Positions 1 to 5,037 of a DNA stretch of 9,626 nt are shown here, in pieces (position 1 is the stretch's first letter; the number at the start of each line of letters is the position of its first letter). The stretch comes from Bdellovibrionales bacterium (lineage in GTDB: Bacteria; Bdellovibrionota; Bdellovibrionia; Bdellovibrionales; UBA1609). The notes under the pieces were generated by a model. The model was not told the DNA's origin, made no database searches, and saw nothing but the letters and a program-made list of their open reading frames with translations. The stretch lies in assembly GCA_020435185.1 (NCBI GenBank), contig JAGRAA010000027.1:1-9626 (forward strand), given 5' to 3'. A program made the position numbers and the translations under genes.

Positions 1-47
1 AAATAAGTAAGTTATATTAAATAGATACGATCCATAATATATGCTTA

Positions 48-76
48 TTGTAAGAATAATAGCCCATTATTATATA
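48..76 (+). promoter_or_regulatory. candidate sigma70-type promoter
   Basis: TTGTAA (48-53) and TATATA (71-76) are separated by 17 bases. The spacing is right and the -10 box is fair, but the surroundings are so AT-rich that chance matches are expected. If it is used, transcription would begin near 83, just before the purine-rich GAGGGAG at 84-90 that precedes the short ORF at 98. Confidence 0.25.
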
Positions 77-97
77 TTTTATAGAGGGAGTGGTTGG

Positions 98-160
98 ATG
101 ATTTTTGAAAATTATATAAGTGTAATGAAAATATTTCTGAGTCAAATCTTCATACCGTGA
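98..160 (+). CDS. possible 20-residue peptide ORF
   Basis: This short frame runs from ATG to TGA and encodes a hydrophobic 20-residue peptide beginning MIFENYISVMK. A purine-rich GAGGGAG sits seven bases before the ATG, which is a good ribosome-binding position, and a candidate promoter lies just upstream. The peptide contains no tryptophan, so it does not look like an attenuation leader for the tryptophan-related gene downstream. No homology is recognised. In sequence this AT-rich, an ORF this short may be chance. Confidence 0.2.
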   Translation: MIFENYISVMKIFLSQIFIP

Positions 161-267
161 AAAAATAATAATTCCTTTCATTAGGTATAAAAAAAACTTA
201 TCAATTATGATGGTTGTCAGTCATTGTGAAGGAAAGGTTCGACCCAGTGGGTTGTCCGTGATCAGGG

Positions 268-297
268 GTGACCAAAGAAAGCCTTCTCTATTATACT
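268..297 (+). promoter_or_regulatory. candidate trpS promoter
   Basis: GTGACC (268-273, four of six matches to TTGACA) and TATACT (292-297, five of six matches to TATAAT) are 18 bases apart. Transcription would begin about 18 bases before the trpS ATG and include its Shine-Dalgarno AAGGA. This fits a short leader for trpS, but it is a prediction from the consensus alone. Confidence 0.4.
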
Positions 298-321
298 GCT
301 GGTTTTTTAAGGACAACGAAA

Positions 322-1308
322 ATGGAAACAATTCTCACAGGAATTCAATCGACCGGACAGCCTCATATAGGAAATTATTTAGGAGCTATAAAGCCCGCTA
401 TTCATCTGGCTCAAAGCTTTCAAAGTTATCTTTTTATTGCAGACTATCATTCTCTCACAAAAATTCATCGTTCCGATGAATTTCATCACAATGTTTATGA
501 AGTGGCTGCAACATGGCTGGCTTGTGGTTTGAATCCTGAGAAAGCAGTGATCTACCGTCAATCCGACATTCGAGAAATTTTCGAACTCGCATGGATCTTA
601 GCCTGCTTCACTCCCAAGGGATTTATGAATAGAGCCCATTCCTATAAAGACAAGGTGGCAAAAAATTTGGAGGCCGGGAATAAAGATCCAGATTTTGGAA
701 TTAGTATGGGACTTTTCAATTATCCTATTCTTATGTCTGCGGATATCCTGTTGTTTTCTGCGAATAAAGTTCCCGTAGGAGAAGATCAAATTCAGCACAT
801 TGAATTTGCTAGAGATATAGCGCAAAAGTTTAATAACAATTATGGGGACATTATTAAGCTTCCCGAGGCATTGGTGCAAAAAGAGGTTAAGATTGTTCCG
901 GGCTTAGATGGAAGGAAAATGAGCAAGAGCTATAACAACCATATTCCGTTGTTTGTGGATTCTAAAAAACTGAGAAAGTTGATCATGAAGATTAAAACTG
1001 ACTCAAGCCCTCCAGAGAGCCCTAAGGATCCAGAAAATTCTTTGATCTTTGATCTCTATAAGGAGTTCTCAACGGAAAGTCAGCAGCAGGAGCTGAGAGC
1101 ATGGTATCTGAGAGGGATAGGTTGGGGAGAGGCTAAGCAGGTTCTTTTTGAAGCGATAGACAAAGAGTTATCTGAGAAAAGAGAAGTGTACAACCAATTT
1201 ATGGAAGACCCTTCAAGGTTAGATAAAATATTGTTTGAAGGAGCCCAAAAAGCGAGAGATGTCGCAAAAATCAACTTAGATAAAATTAGAGAGGCTGTGG
1301 GCGTATGA
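322..1308 (+). CDS. trpS: tryptophanyl-tRNA synthetase
   Basis: This class I aminoacyl-tRNA synthetase charges tRNA-Trp with tryptophan in the cytoplasm, using ATP. The 328-residue product is close to the usual bacterial size of about 330. The HIGH-type signature is PHIGNYLG at residues 14-21, and the KMSKS loop is exact at residues 199-203. The conserved GEDQIQHIEFARDIA segment of the family lies between them. The ATG at 322 is chosen because AAGGA (309-313) sits eight bases upstream and because the family N-terminus begins with a strand like METILTGIQSTG. A GTG at 268 would add 18 unrelated residues. The stop overlaps the start of the next gene by four bases (ATGA), so the two are probably co-transcribed and translationally coupled. 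Nothing is missing from the catalytic core. Confidence 0.97.
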   Translation: METILTGIQSTGQPHIGNYLGAIKPAIHLAQSFQSYLFIADYHSLTKIHRSDEFHHNVYEVAATWLACGLNPEKAVIYRQSDIREIFELAWILACFTPKGFMNRAHSYKDKVAKNLEAGNKDPDFGISMGLFNYPILMSADILLFSANKVPVGEDQIQHIEFARDIAQKFNNNYGDIIKLPEALVQKEVKIVPGLDGRKMSKSYNNHIPLFVDSKKLRKLIMKIKTDSSPPESPKDPENSLIFDLYKEFSTESQQQELRAWYLRGIGWGEAKQVLFEAIDKELSEKREVYNQFMEDPSRLDKILFEGAQKARDVAKINLDKIREAVGV

Positions 1309-1748
1309 AGTCTGAAAATGAGTTGGCTTTGAGTAAGATCAAAAAGACTCAGTGGTTTATATGGTTAGCCCTAATCATCAGTATGTTTGTGTATGGTTAT
1401 TTAGGCGAATTTATGGCTCATCCTGACCCAGAGGCCATGGACGCTAACGGAAAACTAGGGTTTTCAGCGGCATTGATTTTGATGTCTTTGTTAAATACGG
1501 GGTTGGCTTTTTGGTTGCCTGGCGTGATTTCTAGATCGGCACAAAAAAACTTAGTGGAGTTAAAGGATTCTTCCCCAGGCCAATACTATCAACGAACCTT
1601 ATTGGTTCCCAATGTGGTAGGATGGGCGTTGATTGAATCGGTGGCTGTTTACGCCCTAATAGTGGCATTCACTACAGGTATGCAAAATATTTTTTACGGT
1701 ATGCTCGGAGTAAGTCTGGTCTTAATGATCATTAAAAAACCTCATTAG
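1305..1748 (+). CDS. four-helix integral membrane protein, function unknown
   Basis: This is a 147-residue protein with a basic, hydrophilic N-terminus and four likely membrane helices at about residues 16-36, 53-75, 103-123 and 127-143. GAGG at 1291-1294 serves as a weak ribosome site ten bases ahead of the ATG, which overlaps the trpS stop. The third helix carries a glutamate, E111, in the stretch LIESVAVYALIVAF. That resembles the ion-binding outer helix of F- or V-type ATPase c/K proteolipids. The glycine-rich first helix of those proteins is not seen, so this is only a structural hint. The 3' end overlaps the convergent minus-strand gene by 27 bases. The membrane location is well supported. 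I do not recognise the family and infer no function. Confidence 0.8.
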   Translation: MKSENELALSKIKKTQWFIWLALIISMFVYGYLGEFMAHPDPEAMDANGKLGFSAALILMSLLNTGLAFWLPGVISRSAQKNLVELKDSSPGQYYQRTLLVPNVVGWALIESVAVYALIVAFTTGMQNIFYGMLGVSLVLMIIKKPH

Positions 1749-2396
1749 TTTTAATCGGCCCGCTAAAGGGAGCGCTCCTAAAAGAAACAGCGAGAATAAA
1801 AGAGGGGGAGAGAGGACATCTTCAAGTTTGTTCACTTGAGCAATTTGTTGGCCAGCATTGATGTATATAAATGTGCCGGGGATCATTCCGATAAAACTGA
1901 CAAGCATGTAAGTTTTAGTTTTAATAGGGGTCATCCCCATGATTAAATTGATCAAGAAGAACGGAAAAATAGGCATTAGTCGTAAACTCAATAAATACTT
2001 CCAACCATGCTTTTGAAATTCTTGGGATATAGTGCCCTTAACTTGCGCAAATCTACGGTCTATCCAAGCTTTAAAGAAGTATCTAGAGGCTAGAAAAGAT
2101 AAGGTTGCTCCTATTGTTGCTGCGGCACAGACACTGAGAGTGGCGAGCAAGGGGTTAAACAAAGCGCCAGCCAGTAAACTGAGAAGAGAGGCCAGAGGGA
2201 TAGAGGTAGCAGTCACACATATATAAATGAGCAAAAACAAAATCAGAAATAAGACAGGATATTCAGTCTTTGCTCTTTGAATGAGTTTCATGTTTTCTTT
2301 TAAAAACTCCAAGTTACACTCAGGAAAGGTGATCCATAAGGCTGCCCCGAATAGGAGAAAGATCAATAAGATCAATGCTTTTTTGGAATTGAACAA
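1722..2396 (-). CDS. TVP38/TMEM64 (SNARE-associated, DedA-like) membrane protein
   Basis: This 224-residue inner-membrane protein belongs to the VTT/DedA-like superfamily. Some members of that superfamily have been linked to lipid scrambling or membrane homeostasis, but the role of this one is unknown. Helices are likely near residues 7-24, 47-68, 70-104, 143-155, 163-181 and 199-213. Family hallmarks are the GALFNPLLATL stretch (77-87), SRYF (104-107), RLMPIFPFFLINLIMG (139-154) and GMIPGTFIYINAG (170-182). The start is TTG, supported by a strong GGAGGAG six bases upstream. The gene converges on the small membrane protein, shares 27 bases with its 3' end, and has no visible terminator there. 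It is transcribed divergently from folE2 across a 121-base gap. Confidence 0.88.
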   Translation of the reverse strand: MFNSKKALILLIFLLFGAALWITFPECNLEFLKENMKLIQRAKTEYPVLFLILFLLIYICVTATSIPLASLLSLLAGALFNPLLATLSVCAAATIGATLSFLASRYFFKAWIDRRFAQVKGTISQEFQKHGWKYLLSLRLMPIFPFFLINLIMGMTPIKTKTYMLVSFIGMIPGTFIYINAGQQIAQVNKLEDVLSPPLLFSLFLLGALPLAGRLKLMRFFNDH

Positions 2397-2402
2397 ATTT
2401 TA

Positions 2403-2409
2403 CTCCTCC
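2403..2409 (-). promoter_or_regulatory. strong ribosome-binding site that fixes a TTG start
   Basis: Read on the minus strand this is GGAGGAG, six bases before the TTG at 2396-2394. It is one of the best Shine-Dalgarno matches in the window, and it supports a TTG start for the TVP38-type protein over any internal ATG. Confidence 0.7.
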
Positions 2410-2517
2410 AGATAAAAAATCGCGAATGAATAGCCTAGCCAATCGCCATGAAAGATGATAATTAACAGGACATTTTTATTTATACTTGAATAGGAAAAGC
2501 ATTTGAAGGGAAATTGA

Positions 2518-3513
2518 GTGAATCAGGATATAAATCAGATTGATGTAAATACTCTACAAGAAGAAGCTTCGGCACCTGTTGTTATAGGGGGAAATTCAGT
2601 AAAATTACCGGATGTCTCGCACGAAAATACTCCTAAAGTGGAAGGTGTTTTGGATTGTGTAGGCATGAAAGATATAGAAATGCCCATTCGAGTGACGAAC
2701 CAAGAAGGGGAAGTTTACTTTTTACCGGCACGTCTTTCAGCCTATGTTAACTTGATGGATCCCAAAGCGAAGGGCATTCATATGTCGAGGTTGTATCTTT
2801 TATTAGATAAATACCTCGAAGAGAACGTTCTTTCTCAAGGTTCTATCGAACAGCTGTTAAAGGATTTTGTGACTTCCCAAGGGGAAATTAGTGATTCTGC
2901 TTTAATTAAAATTAGGTATTCTTTGCCCGTAAAAAGACCCGCATTAAAAAGTAACAAAAGAGGTTGGAGAGAGTACCCTATCTATTTAGAGGGGCAAATT
3001 GTTAAAGGTGAGTTTCATATGATCATGGGAGCGGAAGTTACTTATTCAAGTACCTGTCCGTGCTCTGCGGCTTTAGCAAGACAGCTGGTGATGGAAAAAT
3101 TTGCCAATGATTTTGATTCAGAGTCAGTCAAGCGTGAAGATGTGGTTCAATGGCTAAGTGAAGAAAAAAATATTATAGCCACTCCTCATGCACAACGGAG
3201 CTTCGCTGAATTTAAAGTGCGGTTACAAACTATTCAGCCCGTAATGACTTATATTGATGCTGTTGAAAACGCATTAAAGACTCCCGTTCAATCCGCTGTA
3301 AAAAGAGTGGATGAGCAAGAGTTTGCGAGGTTGAATGGTTCTAATTTAATGTTTTGTGAAGATGCTGCGAGAGTTATCAAAAAGGTCTTTAACGACGATC
3401 CAAATATCCTAGATTTTTGGGCTCATGTGAGTCATCGTGAGAGTTTGCATCCCCATGATGCTACGGCTATTGTTACAAAGGGTATAGAGGGTGGATTTAT
3501 CCCGGTGAAATAG
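2518..3513 (+). CDS. folE2: GTP cyclohydrolase I type IB (FolE2)
   Basis: FolE2 converts GTP to 7,8-dihydroneopterin triphosphate, the first step towards tetrahydrofolate and, in many bacteria, queuosine. Unlike FolE it does not depend on zinc. Family motifs visible in the 331-residue product are VGMKDIEMPI (near 48-57), KGIHMSRL, SSTCPCSAAL with C180 and C182, the PHAQRS block (H224) and RESLHPHDA (E308, H311, H313). These hold the expected metal and active-site positions. The usual family start aligns with LPDV at about residue 30, so roughly 28 poorly conserved residues are added. The start is GTG, chosen because GAAGGG (2505-2510) sits seven bases upstream. A dehydrogenase gene follows after 29 bases, probably in the same operon. 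No FolE-type gene is visible in the window. Confidence 0.94.
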   Translation: MNQDINQIDVNTLQEEASAPVVIGGNSVKLPDVSHENTPKVEGVLDCVGMKDIEMPIRVTNQEGEVYFLPARLSAYVNLMDPKAKGIHMSRLYLLLDKYLEENVLSQGSIEQLLKDFVTSQGEISDSALIKIRYSLPVKRPALKSNKRGWREYPIYLEGQIVKGEFHMIMGAEVTYSSTCPCSAALARQLVMEKFANDFDSESVKREDVVQWLSEEKNIIATPHAQRSFAEFKVRLQTIQPVMTYIDAVENALKTPVQSAVKRVDEQEFARLNGSNLMFCEDAARVIKKVFNDDPNILDFWAHVSHRESLHPHDATAIVTKGIEGGFIPVK

Positions 3514-3542
3514 ACCCCGGTAAGTGAGTTCATTGAAGAATC

Positions 3543-4469
3543 ATGAAATGGATTTATTATTTATTGAGAAAGAGTTCTCCGCAAAAGTATAAGCCTGTCT
3601 TATTGGTCACCGGTTGTTCGAGTGGGATAGGGCTTGCTTTAGCTAAACTCCTTTGGAAAACACAATATCGAGTGGTTATTACGGCGAGAGAAAGCTCTCT
3701 TACGAAAATAAAGTTGAAGCCTCGAGAGGACAAGTGGATTCGCCCTTTGGACGTGAACCTTTCAGAGGATAGAAAAAAGCTTGTAAATGAAATTCAAAAA
3801 AAATGGGGTGGAGTAGATATTTTAGTAAACAACGCCGGGATTAGTTATCGAGCGGTTGTGGAACATATGAATGAGGTTGAAGAGCTTAGTCAGTTGAGGA
3901 CTAATTATCTGAGCCCGATGGCTATGATCAGACTTGTTTTACCCGGATTTAGAGAGAGGGGAAGAGGCAAAATCATTAATGTATCTTCGGTCAGCGGAAT
4001 GTTAGCAATGCCTACGATGAGTTCTTATAGTGCTTCTAAACACGCTTTGGAAGGAGCCAGCGAGGCTCTTTGGTATGAAATGAAGCCTTTAGGCATTAAT
4101 GTGAGTTTGATTCAACCAGGTTTTATTCGGTCAGACAGTTTTAAAAATGTATACTATTCAAAGCAATCGGCAGAGGCAGAAGGGGCAAAGGAGCCTTACA
4201 GCGAATATTATGATAATATGTCTCCTTTTATTGAGAGCTTTATGAGTCGATCGCCCATTACGGCGGAAAAGGTTGCAAAAACGATTTTGAAAGTTATTCG
4301 CACCGAAAATCCTCCTCTCAGGGTTCCTGTGGGGCTAGAGGCCTATGTGTTCTATTATTTAAGGCGGCTCATGCCCAGACGGCTGTTTCATCCCCTTTTG
4401 TTTTCTTTGCTGCCAGGTGCGAGACATTGGGGAGAGGGCTATTCTAAAGCGAGAAGGTTAAAAAAATAA
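3543..4469 (+). CDS. short-chain dehydrogenase/reductase (SDR)
   Basis: This is a classical SDR oxidoreductase of 308 residues with a Rossmann fold. The cofactor loop is TGCSSGIG (23-30). NNAG is at 96-99, the catalytic serine is probably S149, and the active-site YSASK is at 162-166. A PG motif follows the last core strand (LIQPGFIRSD). An arginine (R49) soon after the second strand hints at NADP(H) preference, which is inference. The C-terminus extends about 60 residues past the usual 250-residue core with a basic, aromatic-rich stretch. The substrate cannot be read from the sequence. The gene lies 29 bases after folE2 with only a weak GAAGAA ribosome site, so it is probably co-transcribed. 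A pterin-reduction role is possible from context but unproven, and many SDRs of this type act on lipids or sugars. Confidence 0.9.
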   Translation: MKWIYYLLRKSSPQKYKPVLLVTGCSSGIGLALAKLLWKTQYRVVITARESSLTKIKLKPREDKWIRPLDVNLSEDRKKLVNEIQKKWGGVDILVNNAGISYRAVVEHMNEVEELSQLRTNYLSPMAMIRLVLPGFRERGRGKIINVSSVSGMLAMPTMSSYSASKHALEGASEALWYEMKPLGINVSLIQPGFIRSDSFKNVYYSKQSAEAEGAKEPYSEYYDNMSPFIESFMSRSPITAEKVAKTILKVIRTENPPLRVPVGLEAYVFYYLRRLMPRRLFHPLLFSLLPGARHWGEGYSKARRLKK

Positions 4470-4489
4470 GGCGATATACTTAATTTAGT

Positions 4490-4504
4490 TGATAATGAAT
4501 ATCA
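4490..4504 (+). promoter_or_regulatory. Fur box upstream of the fur-family gene
   Basis: TGATAATGAATATCA matches the 7-1-7 Fur operator TGATAATNATTATCA at all but one of the 14 defined positions. It also contains the perfect inverted arms AATGA-ATA-TCATT. It lies 41 bases before the fur start, in the 76-base gap after the SDR gene. Candidate promoter elements flank it: TATACT at 4475-4480, which would place the box at the transcription start, and TTGACA at 4511-4516. Either would allow repression by the Fur product. A Zur-type operator (TCGTAAT-like) is not seen. Confidence 0.75.
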
Positions 4505-4510
4505 TTTCTA

Positions 4511-4539
4511 TTGACAGGATACAGGTAAGTCGATAGTTA
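4511..4539 (+). promoter_or_regulatory. candidate fur promoter
   Basis: A perfect -35 hexamer TTGACA (4511-4516) is followed 17 bases later by TAGTTA (4534-4539), a weak -10. The implied start would leave almost no leader before the ATG at 4546, and no clear Shine-Dalgarno precedes that ATG. The TATACT at 4475-4480 upstream of the Fur box is therefore an alternative promoter. Confidence 0.3.
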
Positions 4540-4545
4540 GCTGTT

Positions 4546-5037
4546 ATGGCAAAGAAAACACAACAAGAATTAAGACAAATGATAAGAAGTATGGGCATAA
4601 AGGTCACTAAGCAACGTTTAGAGATTCTATCGGTTTTGAACTCCGATAAGACTCATGTGACCGCTCAGGACGTTTATGAAAGGCTGAATTCTCCAGAGAT
4701 TGGCTTTGCCACGGTTTATAGATTTCTAAAAAAATTGAGTGAATTGAAATTAGTGACAGAGGTGAGAATGGGAGGGCTACCCGCGCGATATGAGTTGGCC
4801 GGCGATGAGCACCATGATCATTTAACTTGTACTGATTGCGGTCGCATTGTAGAGTTTGAAGAACAGCAAATAGAGGAGATCCAAGAGATCGTAGCTCGGA
4901 GACATGGGTATCGATTAACGGATCATATTCTTGAATTATACGGAGTCTGCCCTAGTTGTCTGGAGAAAGAAAATCAATCCATACTTCCGAACTCATCGAC
5001 GGCATCGTTGTCAACCATGCCAGTGAACACAATTTAA
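4546..5037 (+). CDS. fur: Fur-family metal-dependent transcriptional regulator, probably Fur
   Basis: The product is a dimeric DNA-binding repressor that responds to metal, most likely ferrous iron. Its 163 residues have a winged-helix N-terminal half, with the recognition region near GFATVYRFLKKL (53-64), and a C-terminal metal and dimer domain. Metal ligands visible are H37, the HHDHLTC motif (89-95) with C98, and the C135/C138 pair of the structural zinc site. The family position that is aspartate in the peroxide sensor PerR appears to be E103 here (GRIVEFEE), which favours Fur over PerR. The adjacent Fur box also favours Fur over Zur. The last 20 or so residues are a low-conservation tail whose DNA is read in another frame as the start of uvrA. 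Likely regulation is autorepression, with feoB downstream as a possible further target. Confidence 0.88.
   Translation: MAKKTQQELRQMIRSMGIKVTKQRLEILSVLNSDKTHVTAQDVYERLNSPEIGFATVYRFLKKLSELKLVTEVRMGGLPARYELAGDEHHDHLTCTDCGRIVEFEEQQIEEIQEIVARRHGYRLTDHILELYGVCPSCLEKENQSILPNSSTASLSTMPVNTI

Larger units (their letters stand above)
1..321. other. AT-rich leader and intergenic region before trpS
   Basis: This stretch has no gene of convincing length. It is very AT-rich up to about 200 and then becomes more GC-balanced. It holds a candidate promoter (48-76) with a possible 20-residue ORF behind it (98-160), and a second candidate promoter (268-297) close to trpS. A small stem, ACCC-AGT-GGGT, lies near 243-253. 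I looked for a tRNA or T-box leader upstream of the synthetase and could not support either. Confidence 0.6.

Noticed and set aside
232..275. tRNA or T-box-like leader before trpS (GGTTCGACCC, AGGGGTGACC)
   Set aside because: The GGTTCGA has no five-base T-stem or acceptor stem. The AGGGGTGACC differs from the T-box core, and no terminator/antiterminator hairpin follows.
268..321. GTG start for trpS adding 18 residues
   Set aside because: The added residues do not resemble TrpRS. The ATG at 322 has AAGGA eight bases upstream and gives the family N-terminus.
207..479. 90-residue plus-strand open frame
   Set aside because: It overlaps the start of trpS in another frame, has no recognisable motif and no good ribosome site.
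2456..2470. Fur-like half site TGATAAT upstream of folE2
   Set aside because: Only one half matches; the second half (AACAGGA) is unlike ATTATCA, so it is not a supported operator.
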